Below the pieces are notes generated by a model. That model was not told the origin of the DNA and ran no database searches. It saw only the letters and a list, made by a program, of their open reading frames with translations. The position numbers and the translations under genes were made by a program. From assembly GCA_965649825.1 (NCBI GenBank), contig OZ287695.1:2232001-2296000 (forward strand): 64,000 bases of DNA, in the 5' to 3' direction. Shown one piece after another: positions 31,772-43,524 of the stretch (positions are counted from its first letter, which is position 1; the number at the start of each line of letters is the position of its first letter). Origin of the DNA: Penicillus capitatus (taxonomy: Eukaryota; Chlorophyta).

Positions 31772-33726
31772 ATGCCGCCGTCCGACGATGTCCTTCTCGA
31801 ATTGCTATGGAAACATTTTCGCTCTCGGGAGTTTCGTCCGTTACAACTAGAAGCGATTCGAGAAGTTCTCTGCCGTCGTGACGTCCTTCTCGTTTTGCCG
31901 ACGTCTGGCGGGAAGTCACTTGTCTATCAGCTTCCTCCCCTCACCACCGATCACGCATTCACCGTCGTGGTCACACCTCTGATTGCCTTGGCACACGATC
32001 AGGTTTGGCGCCTTAGGCAAAGACACACGTTTCTCGAGAGATGTCGTGGCGTTGGCATTAGATGGAGAGATGCGCCGAGAACGGCATCTGCGCGGAGGCT
32101 TGGAATAGCGAGATCTCTCCAATAGACCGCGAGAGCATTGAAAGGGAGTTGCTGGATAGTGAGACCAGTTTAAAGCTGTTGTACACCACACCCGAGAGTC
32201 TGCTGTCGGATAAGCTCAAGCAGTTACTGAAGGTGAGCTCCTGTGTACCCATATTATTGGTACATCCCATCCTACAGTTCTGTCGTACAAGGCGTCTTAC
32301 GATAACGGATGTTTGATGAGCATCGCGATCGATGAAGCGCACTGTGTATCGTCATGGGGCCATGATTTTCGTCCCTGTTACAAGCGGCTGCATGAACTCA
32401 GAAAAGTATTTGTCGATGTGCCGTTCATTGCCCTCACCGTAAGCAAGACACGGAAGTACCAGAAGCGATACGCGTATGCTAGGCGACGTGCACAGCCAAA
32501 GTCGAAGAATCGATCATTGAAGACCTAAAGCTGAAAACCCCCAGAGTGCTTAAAACGTCATTCAATCGACCGAATATCAAATATCAGGTATGCCTCATAC
32601 AAGCAAGATCCTCGAATGGACATCGCTTTGAAATTCATAGGTTGAATTCAAAGAGCTTATTGAAGACGGCTCAGATGAATGCGTCATTCAGGTAAGTGTA
32701 CGTCATCTTGCCACTTACATAGGCATCTTCTCTGTTGTGAAGGATCTCATCAAATTCATCCAGAGTCGATCCGAGCAACGAGGAATCGTCTACGCTCGAT
32801 TTCGGTAAGTGCCAACGTTGCATATCGGCAATCGTCAGCAGATAGACCGCTTCTAGAAAAACTTGCGACTGGCTGACGACTCAACTACAGGACAGCGATA
32901 TGGACGCTGCTTGTTACCACGCTGGCAAACCGATGGAGGAGAGAAAACGCACTCTGAACATGTGGTTGGAGAACGAAGTAGAGATCATGGTTGCCACCAT
33001 TGCCTTTGGCATGGGCATCAACAAGCCCGATGTTCGGTATGGCCCCTTCTTTCCTGCAGACCCAGACGGGCGGCATCGTTCAGTTGGGTCGTGCATTGGG
33101 ATGTGGCTTCCAGCTTAGAAGGATTCTATCAAGAGAGTGGACGGTAAGGTACACCTCTCCGCCGTATTCGTCGACTTCCGCATCTCTGATGCAGAGCTGG
33201 TCGGGATGGACGTCCGTGCATCTCTCTTGTTTACCTTGGGCAGAAAGATCTAAAGATGGTCAAGAGACAGGAGAGAGGTGACCGTGCAGGATCCGTCTAC
33301 GATATCGCCGGTTATTGTATGAATCTCCTCTGTCGGCGCAAGAGGCTTTTGGCATACTTCGGCGAAGAACGTGGTCCTTGTTCTGAAGAAGAAGGCGAAG
33401 AGCTTTGCGACGTTTGCGAGTGCGAAGACGTCGTCTCACGACAACTCGCGAAGCTCGATATCCACGTGAGCCACGATTTTGCCGGAGGAAAGAAGGCCAA
33501 CTTCAAATTCAAAAGAGGTCGCGAGGATCAAGACCAGGCAGAAGACATAACGTCCACACGGATCTTGCCGAAAACCCTAATGCCCGACGCCGACGCCGAC
33601 GCCGACGCAACGCTCGTAGCGCCTTCGAAAGAAAGCGATGGCCAAAAATCAAAAGACAAGCCCGTTTGCGTTCATATCAAAAGAAGACGCGGATTCGTCA
33701 TCCCTCGAAGGAAGCAGATGTCATAA
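31772..33726 (+). CDS. RecQ-family DNA helicase
   Basis: A 3'-5' DNA helicase for recombination and replication-fork repair. The gene has about nine introns; placed ones include 32003-32061, 32233-32291 and 32439-32482 (44-59 bp). Motifs in order: RPLQLEAI (motif 0), [10 protein letters not shown] (Walker A, with Ser for the usual Gly), [12 protein letters not shown] (Ia), [27 protein letters not shown] (DEAH, II), [22 protein letters not shown] and [13 protein letters not shown] (VI). The RecQ-Ct zinc cluster follows ([14 protein letters not shown] ... CDVCEC). A basic and acidic tail contains a four-fold Asp-Ala repeat encoded by a GCCGAC microsatellite. No HRDC domain is visible. It lies 121 bp downstream of NC2-alpha on the same strand. 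Confidence 0.9.
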
Positions 33727-33806
33727 GAGCCATATTCGTCGTAGATAAGAGTCGTGTATGCACGTTTGACTTTGAATTGGCCGTCTCCCTTTGGATTTCT
33801 CGAAAC

Positions 33807-34300
33807 ATGAGCTTTCAACGCGCCATCGAAAACGATGAAACGTGGGCGAGTGACGTCCTCGAAACGCCAGACACACTTCACGGTACTTACTTCTCATCGA
33901 TACCGATGCAACACATGCACTCGCGCGTGGAATTCTGCGTGACGCAGTGGTGGAGTGCTACAAGGAATGGTGTGGGCCATGCAAAGCCATCGTCTCTTCG
34001 TTCCGTCGCATCTCTTTGGATCTGGGCGACGCGCCGCTCAAATTCTACACAGTGACGCGCGGGACATGGCAACAGACGACGACACGGTACTGCATCTAGG
34101 CAAATGTCGACAAAGTGGATGCCCTTGAGGAATATCGTCAGAGCTGCAAGCCTCAATTCCTCTTCTACAAAGTACCGCGTCAATTCACTCTTTTACGTGA
34201 TAGGACGGGTGTCCAGGATGGGCAGTTGTTACAGCGTGTGTCCGGTGTGAACTATCCGGAATTGTCCAAATGCATCCTGTCCATGATGACAGCTGTTTAG
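33807..34300 (+). CDS. Single-domain thioredoxin, axonemal/TXNDC3-like type
   Basis: Exons 33807-33882, 33948-34051, 34100-34171 and 34217-34300 give 111 residues with introns of 65, 48 and 45 bp. The active site YKEWCGPCKA is canonical. The surrounding segments (FYTANVDKVDALEEYRQ, SCKPQFLFYKDGQLLQRVSG) resemble the thioredoxin domain of NME8/TXNDC3 and flagellar outer-arm dynein light chains more than cytosolic thioredoxin, which has a cis-Pro in a different context. A dithiol-disulfide role, possibly in a flagellar complex, is inferred; there is no targeting peptide. Confidence 0.85.
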
Positions 34301-34431
34301 CGGAAAGACAGCGCGCGGATGAGAGCCATCCAGTAGTCCATGACTTGTCCATCCGTTCGTCCGTCACATCAACCGTAGACTTCAAATTGACAGCGTCTAA
34401 AATCTGTGACACTTGTTGAATTGCTTGCCCG

Positions 34432-35737
34432 ATGGCTCGCCTCGGTCGGACGGTTTCTAAAATACCTGACCTCCTCCGTCGCGCTTTCGCTACCCAAAAT
34501 GGGTCTCTCTCGACGATACCGGTCTTTTCGACGAGTTTCGATGCGACGGGCTCAGAGGCGACGTTGCCACCTCGCTTCTTGGTGACAGGGTCCGGCGGTC
34601 AAATTGGAACAGAGCTCGTACCCTTTCTCCAATCTCGGTAAGTCTTTTCATCAGCACCCCTTGCCGCGTCATACCGCTATCGTAACAGAGTCGGCGTGCA
34701 CAATGTCGTTTCGAGCGATATCCGTCCGACGGCTCTCGGGCAAGGCGCTGGAACATTTGTAACAGCTGATGTTCAGGAAAAGCACACTCTGGAACGTATC
34801 ATTAGAGAACACGGTATCACGTACGTCATTCACTTGGCCACGCTCCTCTCAGGTGAGCGTTTCTCGATGGCGATGGCAACTGCTACAACGGCAGCTGTGG
34901 TGATGATTAGCCATTGGCGAGAAACAACCTCAATTGGCTCTGAAAGTGAACACCATTGGTATCCAGAACGTCTTGGAACTGGCTGTGGAACATCGTCTCA
35001 AAGTGTTCGCCCCGAGTACCATTGCTGTGTTTGGTAAGACGACTCCAAAACATGGTACACCAGATGCAACGGTCACTCAGCCGAATACGATGTATGGCAT
35101 CACCAAAGTGCATCAGGAATTGATGGGAGCATACTACCACGAGAAATTCGGTGTTGATTTTCGTTCACTGCGATATCCAGGTATCATCTCTGCGAAATCG
35201 GCACCTGGAGGAGGGACCACAGACTACGCTGTCGAGATTTTTCACGATGCATTGCATCATGGCAAATATCAATGTTTCTTGGGAGAGGATACTGCCTTGC
35301 CCATGATGTACATGCCGGACTGTATCAAAGCGACATGGGACATCATGATGGCACCGGATGAGCATCTCAAGCAAAGAACGTATAACGTGACGGCAATGAG
35401 TTTCACACCAAAATGCCTGGCCAGCGAATTGCAGCAACACATCCCGCATTTCAAGATTGAGTGTAAGCCGGACTTCAGAGAGAACATTGCTCGATCGTGG
35501 CCTGCATCCATCGATGACAGCGCTGCTCGCAAAGACTGGAAATGGATGCCTCAGTATCAACTAGAGGTATGAGTGTACGCACGCATGCACCGCCTCTTTG
35601 CCAATGCACGTGTTCTGATGGTCTCGGTGTCTGTGCAGGACATGTGCGAAGACATGCTGTCGCAGATTCGTAAGCAAAGAAGACAGCAGAGAGCATCTCG
35701 CCCTCGCAGAAGATTGCAACAAACATCGCTGCAATGA
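34432..35737 (+). CDS. TDH: L-threonine 3-dehydrogenase, mitochondrial, short-chain/epimerase type
   Basis: Converts L-threonine and NAD to 2-amino-3-oxobutyrate, feeding glycine and acetyl-CoA production. Exons 34432-34637, 34689-34852, 34911-35566 and 35639-35737 encode 374 residues. Residues 1-45 are Arg/Ser-rich and suit a mitochondrial presequence. The NAD-binding Rossmann motif is FLVTGSGGQIGTELV. The catalytic Tyr/Lys pair is in TMYGITKVHQE. Family-specific strings include PGGGTTDYAVEIFHDAL, LPMMYMPDC, YNVTAMSFTP and SWPASIDDSAARKDW, all as in animal TDH. The C-terminal tail is basic (RKQRRQQRASRPRRR), which is unusual. Confidence 0.92.
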
Positions 35738-36308
35738 TTTAAGTATCCATGGTGTTCGACTGCGTGGTTGAAGTGGCAGTTAGCAGTTTTCTATCTACTT
35801 GTGGCTGAGTCAAATTGCTGTTTGCATTTCTTGTGGGCAATGTTGTGATCTTGCTCTTAAGGTCATCATCATGATTTCATTGTCGCTTTGTTCCGACCTT
35901 TAATGTTGCACGCTTTCTGTATGTTTGTTCGTTTCTAGACTCACTCGGTTATGTAAGAGAAGGTGCTGCGACATGACTTTGTCAAATCAGATGACTAGCA
36001 GTAGTCCAGAATACAGACAGTCAAAATTGAAAAGAAGAATAGATTTACGGCATTCAAATAATCTGACAAGCTCCCTCTGACGTTTATCCAAAAAGAGAAA
36101 ACCGGCCACCTCTACATACTCAGCATGGGATTAAACATGCACGATGCACGTATAGTTGTTCATGACTGCAAGTACTACTTAGCAGGATGACGATCGAAAT
36201 CAGTAATCAGCTTGGTCGCTCACAATGTTTGTTATGCTCAATGAAATAGATAGGAGATAGAAATACCCCGGAGTCACTCTTCCAGCTTTGGGATGAAAAT
36301 AACTGAGA
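35738..36308. other. Intergenic region between convergent genes
   Basis: AT-rich 3' flank shared by TDH and the CBP60-like gene. No ORF with protein character and no RNA gene is seen. Confidence 0.6.
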
Positions 36309-39227
36309 CTATATATTCGCAGGCTTGTGAGATTCCTGCGTTTGCTCACTTGCAAAAGGAACGAGAACGAGACCATAGGAAATGCGACCACGTTGTTGTA
36401 CAGGAATGGTTTGTTGAACACCTTGATGCACTTGGACTTGAGTTTCAGATGCGATCATGTGATTACTCTCTGCGCGTTGTGGAGATTGCGACGCACGTCT
36501 CTTCATCTGTCCAAGCACACTTCCTTCAAATGAATGGTGGAAGTCCTGCATGGAATATCCACCGCTTTTCTCCATCTGACGAATTCGATGTTCTTCCATG
36601 ATGGCCGCTTTGCATTGAGAATCCAGACTCTCGATGCTGCAGCTGAAATTATTGGATGATCGCAGTGTCGATACACGCTCTCCAGAATCAGAGATCAGTG
36701 CTTCATCTCTCACGGGCCTGTTGTTGAAAGACATGTGACTGTCTTGGCTGGTTTGATTGTCTGAACCCGTGTTTACACCGCCGACGTCATCGCTGCCACC
36801 ACCACCACCGGACTTGGGTTGCTGGAACTGCATTCCGGGTTTCTTGAGCAGCTCCTCGACGCCTCTTCTGTCGAAGGGCGTTTTCAGAGGCGCGTAGACG
36901 TCATTCGCTCCGGTGTTTGAAGTCCCCTTGCTCTGATTGGAAGATGAAATAACATAGAAATGCTCCAGAACAGATGGATCCGGAATCTGCTGATGCTGAC
37001 GATGTTTGTGGATTACCCTTTCTGAGCGACCGGTTTCTTTCTTTGGCTGAGCTCTTCTGCGAGTGAATGCCGAATCCGGAGGAGACCTGGGAATAACAGG
37101 ACCTAGGTAAGATTCGAACATCGATGCCGTGGAGATGCCTCTGAAACAGGATTCACCAGAGTAAGTGGAACAGCCCATTGAAGGCATGTCCTTTGATGTC
37201 ACAAATATGTCTCCGGGGCATCGCCTGGTAGACGGCGCCGTCTCCTGAGAATCGGTCAAGTACTCCGTCTCGTAGGGAGAACGAATCTGCTGTGGAGATG
37301 GCGGCGATTCAGGCACCATCACTAACAGAGCAGAAACCTTCACGCCAGGTGCACACAGAAAGCAAACCTGCCTTTCAATGATGACTTGTTCTTTTTGAGT
37401 CGCTTAGAGTCAGGCAAGATCATTCCTGGTTCGTTGAGAATTCTGACAGGTTGTGTGTCCGAGTCTCGATCCGACTTGTGCATCCGCACTTTCCTGGTGT
37501 GGTATTCTATGCCCAGTCGAGCGATGGAGAGCAGGGACGTGTGGTCCTGTCATCACAGTGGCCAAGACTCGAAACCCCAATACACAGTGTGATGGACGGG
37601 TGGATTACTTTCTTGTAGTCTTCAGAGTCAAAGCGGAAGAACGTCCAACCAGGATGGTCCGTTTTCCACCAGGCTTCGATGGCCAAGGATTGTAACTCTT
37701 TCACGAGATCTCTCTGCTCTGCATTCAGATGTTCTCTCAGCACAATGGTGGCGTCGATCAACAGCGCCACTGGCTTATGAATATCTGTCTCTCCCATGTA
37801 GCAGAGATAAGCAAGGCCTTGAATGTCAGTAATGCCAGGACGATACCAGGCTCGCATACGGGTATCATTAGTAATGGCACATGCTGCATGATCTCTTGTC
37901 TCTTCCCATGCCTTTTCAGACATTTTCAGCATGTGCAAGAGCTTCTGCTTCAACTGGCCGTCGGTATCGGCGATGAATGCAATTTTCTTAAAATCGGCAA
38001 CTGTTGTGATTTGGTGAGGGTGATTGGGCTGGTAATCAACGTTCATGTCTTTGGCAGTTACCAGCAGATTGCTCAGTTTCTTTATCCTCTCTTTCCCCAT
38101 GTGCTCCAAACGAGACACCTGATCGTCTGCAAAGGGGATGGTCCTTTTCTGTGAGAGACGCGATCGGCCAGAGGCTACGATGAAATTAGACGAAATCGCA
38201 GGGATCACTGACTGCGATAGCGGCACCGATCCGTTTGAAGCAACGTATCGTGCCATCAGTCGAAATGGTGGACGCCGACCAGACAGAAGGGCTTCACTGC
38301 TGCAATGCACACTCAAATGGCTCACGTTTGTTTTTGGACTCTGCACAATCCACAGACAACATGTGTATAGACATCGATCTCTTAAGGTCCAATCAAAAGG
38401 CATCTTGCCTGAAGGGCGACAAAAAGTTTGCCATTCTCACGACTGTGCCGTTTGTCATCAGATTGCAGCAATGGTCGGCCTTCATTTCCAGCCACAAGGA
38501 CACAGGCATCCAAAGCATGCATCGTTTCGAGTGTAGGTTTTGAATGAGGGAATAGCTGTTCGAACTTATTACCGTCAACAATGCTTAATTCGATCGTGGC
38601 ATTGGAGACAGGATCATCCGCTAACACAACCTGACCAGATTCTGGATCGATGAGTTCCAGAAAGATCTCTCCGCCACACTTCGCCTTGATGATGTCACCC
38701 TTAAAGTACTTCTTATCGAAGTCCGTTTTGCATCCTCTCTTCGGATTCGATTCGCACAAATCGCATGTGCTTTGTGTGCATCCAAGGGCCCTGTGATTCA
38801 AGATTCAGCAATACATGAAGACAGCACGTCATCTATGGACTACTGGCAATGATGTCTGAAGCGTAGGGCATAGACTGGACCGGTGGATTTAACGCAGGGT
38901 GACGAGGGGTCATATTTACGTCTTTCATTTTCAAAAGCACTTTGCAGACACATGACCACTTCACGTGACGTGGCATCCGGCAAATGCAAGCCATGGATCT
39001 CTTCAATGGCAGTTGTTTCCACTCGCTCAAGAGATTCCTTGACGCGCAAAGCAACGTGCTCCTGCCCAAACACATCGTCGCGAAATACGTACAGCGAAAA
39101 TAGACAGCACCTCCAGCTCATCAGGGGCTCGTCTTGTTTCACCGGAAACCTGTTCCGTGCTTTGTCTGCTGTCGCTTTGGTAGGACAGATGCGGATGTTG
39201 AAAGGAAAGCGTTTCCCTCTCCATCAT
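36309..39227 (-). CDS. CBP60-like (calmodulin-binding protein 60) protein
   Basis: A multi-exon gene with ATG at 39227. After about 100 N-terminal residues with a helical segment (LRVKESLERVETTAIEEIHG), exon 38382-38801 contains a beta-rich block (GGEIFLELIDPESGQVV). This matches the immunoglobulin-like DNA-binding region of plant CBP60/SARD1 transcription factors. The exon within 37507-38403 contains the diagnostic central domain: FADDQVSRLEHMGKERIKKL, TTVADFKKIAFI and MSEKAWEETRDHAACAI, followed by a segment like the CBP60 C-terminal domain. The last 340 residues (36309-37343) are disordered, Gln/Ser-rich, with a Gly-rich run. In plants these proteins control defence gene expression and bind calmodulin. 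Calcium binding here is not demonstrable. Identity rests on the order of conserved segments. Confidence 0.72.
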
Positions 39228-40092
39228 CCGTCGCAATATGGCCGGACGCAAAACGGAACGGCGATTTTATGGGGAGTTACTACTCGAACACTGTGCTATC
39301 CGTCGTAATCTAACAAGAAAGCAGTTGACAAGACGGTATGTTTGAATTGGGACGTTTATATAGGCCGACTCTGAAATTCGAATGAAAAATAGGAAAACGT
39401 CAGCAATCGACGAGCGGCCTCTGTTGGTTGCAACTACTAGCCGTTTGCTTTCGTCCGTCTGGACCGCACACGGAATAGGAGGGCGTCTGTGCATTCAACC
39501 AGAGCATCATGTTTCCGTCGCCAATACCTTTTCTCGAGCAGCGACGCTTCGACTGATGTTTCAACGCCGTCGACAGCTTGGTTACGATTAAAGCGGTTAA
39601 AAAGCCGCGCGCTTCACCTTTTTGTTCCGGTCCGGGCATTCCATTTGTCCATGATGACAAACGGACACCATTCCCGATAAATATTCGCCATCTTGCGTCT
39701 CGTCGGAATCTTTACGGACCACACGGCCTGCATGTCACCGATCACGCCTCAGAATTGCGTCTCGGATTTCGTCGTCGAATGCTCTAAAGCGAACTGCAGA
39801 TGAGCGCTCTCTCCGAATGAAGTGTCCATGTCGAGCGTCACATGACATTGCCGTTGAGTATTGCACGCGGCATGTTCACACATCGAGCCGGCATGGTGTG
39901 CGTCGCCTGGCGGAGAGACGTTAGGGTACGCAGTTATTCCAACCATCAAGCGCACCTTCTCTCAAGCGTCACGGATGTTGTTTAGAAAGCGATCCGTCGG
40001 TCGGTCCCGCGGACAGACGTAAAAAGACAACGGGCACTATTTAAAGAAAATCAAACAGGCCTTCAGGTTTCTTCCATGTGCATATCTGCCTT
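39228..40092. other. Upstream region of the CBP60-like gene, unresolved
   Basis: Contains overlapping ORFs on both strands (for example 39382-39591 plus, 39400-39660 minus) with no family features and no clear splice partners. The left part must hold the CBP60-like promoter. I call no gene. Confidence 0.4.
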
Positions 40093-40379
40093 TCAACACG
40101 TGAGATTCCCGCACACTTCTCTTTCAGAGGATATGCTTTCAGCACAACGAGGTTGAGTTTCAGCGCAAGAGATCCGTTTGGTATTCCAGCCATTCTCCAG
40201 CTCGTGGCACCTGTGCTCCATCCCCACGTCGCATGTCTCGACACTCATCGTCCGAAATGTCGCGGCATTGCTCAAATTCTAAGAACACCAGGGAGCTATC
40301 CCTTTCTCCTCTTCGCTCGGCTTTCATTACCGGCGTCGGTGAGTTCGGCATTTTCCCATTCGTCGTCGACGACGTCCAT
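40093..40379 (-). CDS. Possible small acidic protein, two or three exons
   Basis: ATG at 40377-40379 starts MDVVDDEWENAELTDA, a very acidic N-terminus. Short GT-AG introns can join it to EFEQCRDISDDEC and on to a Cys/Arg-containing end (NTKRISCAETQPRC) stopping at 40093. An alternative 3' exon set ending at 40041 is also open. Not recognised; the protein would be about 66 residues. Divergent from the WD40 gene at 40713. Confidence 0.35.
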
Positions 40380-40712
40380 CACCGTCGGATCGAGTTTCCG
40401 ACGACAGCAGACAGACTTCGCTGCTCCGAAGACACGTGCACTCATGGCAGTACCACACTCGCATTCCACGATTCATCAAAGACATCTATCTATCAATGAA
40501 ATGTGCGCCGGCCAATGTGAATTGTGCGTCGCCCCATCCATCACGTCTGGCAACGAGGAAAACTTCTGTCCGTGTTCCCAACTAAAACCGTCTTCTCGTC
40601 TTAAGCCCGTTCCGATCTCTTTTGAACTGAGTCCGAGTGTCGTTTCCTGCCGACTTCTCTACTTCGTCCATTCGGCGCAAGACTCGTGTCTTCCCGTTCG
40701 CAGGTCTGAATT

Positions 40713-42481
40713 ATGACGCGGCCTTCAGCACTCGGACGACACTTGTCCCGAGTCTCGACCATAGAGGACCGTGATGCAGCATCAGCCTGTTACTGCTCGA
40801 CGTTTGTACCGGGCAGTCAGCAAATGATTCCACAGTACGTGGCTTCTGCTTACGGAAGTGGGGACATCAGGTCAGTCCATGAGCAGTCTATGTCTTCATG
40901 AAACCTCATGGCTGTGTAGAATTCACGACACGAGTGCACTGACCATGTCGACATCAGATGGCATATCCCCTGCCCATCTGACATCTTCTTGGCTGGGGAC
41001 TTCCCCTATCGTGCAGTTAAAAACAATGACGACAGGTCTCTCGCATCTGATCTCCAGACATGGCATTTGCTGAATGCATTTTTTCGTTGCACAGACTCCG
41101 ACACCGTGTTGCTCGCGCTGGAACACTTTGGCAATATCACTGGTCTCAGTCTTAGGGATGTTCTGACGGATACCAGAGATGAAGAACGGTTTATTCAACC
41201 TCGGACGCTCTTCTGCTTAGCCCACGACATGTGTCCTTCGTCCATCAACTGTTTTGCATTGGACAGAGTCAACAAGCGCATCTTCACAGGTGATAGAAAT
41301 GAACGAACGATGTTTCATGCAATGGCGATCAATCATGGTGTTTATCAGGCGGCGTGGATGGCAACTGGCTGTGTTGGGACATCGAGAGATTTCCAGCAGG
41401 TCAAGAGATGATGCCGCATCAGATCTATCAGGCACATCAGCGATGCATTACTCAGGGAGACTACTGTCAAGGACTGGTGGCTTCCGCTTCGGAAGATGGA
41501 TCGGTCTGCGTCTGGGATGTCCGTTCTCAATCCTGTATCTGTGCCTTCGATCCAACAACGGGAAAGCATCTGCCTTTGAATCAGAAGCAGCGTGTGGATC
41601 ACTGCAGCAACGAAACCAGTTTGAGTGTTCGCTTTGACTGGACTGGACGTCGAGTTATTGCCTCCTCTCGACAGAAACGCATCACTGTATGGAACATCAG
41701 AGCCGATGCATCACAGTGCTCTTTTCGTACAGACGCTATTCCCTATGCCCTGGATACTGCTGGAGATGCTGTTCTCTTCACGAGCGCGGACCATCGGGTC
41801 TGGCGATACTCCATGTCGAATGCGCTTATGCAATGCTATCAAACATCAACACCAGAGATTCGTGACATCCATATTGATGAAGAACTGCAGCAAACAATGG
41901 TGATTTCTGGCGGCGCAGACACTGTCGAACTGTTATCTCTGAACGGGACTTCACTCGGGAGAGCAACTGATAGAAAGGAGATGCTTGTCCCCGAATCCCA
42001 TCCCGTTGCCATTCGTGAGCAATTAGCATGGTCGCCCGTCACTCTTTCAGATCCCGACGGACAAGGAGGACCACTCATCGGGACTCCGCAATACTCTCCT
42101 GAAATCGAAGACATGTGCGAATCAGTTTCAGAAATGGGCTCAGATGATGGCGAGATGTTCGAAGAAGATCAGGGATCGTCTGTCTTCGAGTATTCTCAAG
42201 CAAATGAGGACATGCCGTTCTCTTCGGACGAGGACGACGAAGAAGAGATGCACAGCATTGAAGGAGAAGATGAACTTGCTCACGACTTCTTCTTTCAGCC
42301 TTTTGGCGCCATGGATATGGACGAACCATCTTTGGAGGCATACGGTTTCACATCGGACTCTGAGATTTCACCAAGGGATGACTTTGTCATGTCTGCTGGG
42401 CAAGAATACAGCAACTGCGAGTTTTCCAGTTCGCAGGGGGATAGCGGAGGGTCTTCAGATGATGAAGAAGACGATGAGTAG
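40713..42481 (+). CDS. WD40-repeat protein with acidic C-terminus
   Basis: Exons 40713-40870, 40920-41035, 41095-41289 and 41349-42481 give 533 residues with introns of 49, 59 and 59 bp; phases close. WD-like repeats include YVASAYGSGDIRIHD, IFTGGVDGNWLCWDI, VASASEDGSVCVWDV and VIASSRQKRITVWNI, consistent with one seven-bladed propeller. The last 150 residues are strongly acidic with Ser/Asp/Glu blocks (SDDEEDDE end). Such proteins serve as adaptors, for example of CUL4-DDB1 ligases, but no DWD box is clear enough to say so. No targeting signal. Confidence 0.82.
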
Positions 42482-42573
42482 TGTCAATGTCTATGGAATG
42501 TGTTCTCTTTAACCTCTTAATGATCTTGTCCATCACAGGTGTCGTTACGTCGATCATAGCGATGTATGCATTC

Positions 42574-43482
42574 TCATTTCCTTAGAAAGGACACCCACTG
42601 ATCGAGGACGTCTTCAGAGCCATACCATCGGCGACCACTTCTGGGGGAATGCCACACATCGTCTAGGATGAGCTTCTCGGCGCCTTCCAGTCCGACAGCG
42701 CAGTCGACAGGGGTCACTCCATCGCCCCAGTCTCGACCATTTGAGGAGCAAAGCTCGTAGCTCTGGTAGGTGAAATCCTTGAGGGATCCGCCCAGGAAAG
42801 TCTGTCCTTGTACGGCCCTTCCGGCGATGCAGAGGTATTTGACATCGTCTTCGAAAGCGCCTGGGAAATGCGTGTTCACAAAAGCAACATTCTGGCGCGT
42901 GATTCCCTCGTTACAGATGTGTGGACTGCCCAGTGTGATAAGACTGTGTACTGCATCACTACCATTGTAGATGCGATCCCCGTAGGGAGGTCCCGATCCG
43001 AGAAAGATCCGACAGATCCATCCGGCTGCAGAACTGGCCACGATGGCGACTCTGTTGTCTGTCACGGCCTCCGGAGATTCCTGTCTGGGCTGAGCGCCAT
43101 TTCTCGCATTTTGGAGCTCCTTCAGAAAATCGAAGGGTGTTTCTGTGCTCGGGGGTGTGATCTCATATCCATTCTCCGAACAAACACGCTCTCCATTGCT
43201 CAGCGACCGTGCAGCGTAATCGATACGGTCGAGGATCGGGCGGAGAGAACGACCGCCAAGCGTCGGCAACCAGTTGTACCACCTGATGGCCGGGAGGGCA
43301 GCATCGAATCCACGTTGGCGCAGCTGCTCGACGAGGGGGACGAACTCTTCGGCGCCCATTAAATATCCGGGTACCACAAGAACGCCGTTAGCTGAACGCA
43401 CCGGCACTGGGGTTTGACGCTGTCTGCATTGTGTGGCCTTAAGAGAGATGGAATTTGGCCGTCGGTACGTGGTGGCAAACAT
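42574..43482 (-). CDS. PGAP1-like alpha/beta hydrolase, plant plastid type
   Basis: A single-exon, 302-residue alpha/beta hydrolase. The N-terminal 30 residues are basic/Ser-rich and may be a plastid presequence. The fold is shown by GVLVVPGYLMG (oxyanion strand), the elbow VASSAAGWICRIFLG, LITLGSPH, YLCIAGRAVQG and the C-terminal DDVWHSP with the probable catalytic His. The order and wording match plant plastid hydrolases related to GPI inositol-deacylase PGAP1. The nucleophile elbow has Ala in both positions where GxSxG has Gly. A lipase or esterase role is inferred. Its start codon is 42 bp from that of UFSP2 on the other strand. Confidence 0.8.
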   Translation of the reverse strand: MFATTYRRPNSISLKATQCRQRQTPVPVRSANGVLVVPGYLMGAEEFVPLVEQLRQRGFDAALPAIRWYNWLPTLGGRSLRPILDRIDYAARSLSNGERVCSENGYEITPPSTETPFDFLKELQNARNGAQPRQESPEAVTDNRVAIVASSAAGWICRIFLGSGPPYGDRIYNGSDAVHSLITLGSPHICNEGITRQNVAFVNTHFPGAFEDDVKYLCIAGRAVQGQTFLGGSLKDFTYQSYELCSSNGRDWGDGVTPVDCAVGLEGAEKLILDDVWHSPRSGRRWYGSEDVLDQWVSFLRK

Positions 43483-43524
43483 GACACAGCGGTGCCCGCA
43501 CCGCCATTACAGACTGCATGTACA
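43483..43524. promoter_or_regulatory. 42-bp divergent start-codon interval
   Basis: Only 42 bp separate the start codons of the hydrolase (minus) and UFSP2 (plus), so 5' UTRs and promoters must overlap each other or the neighbouring coding sequence. No TATA box is visible. Confidence 0.55.
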
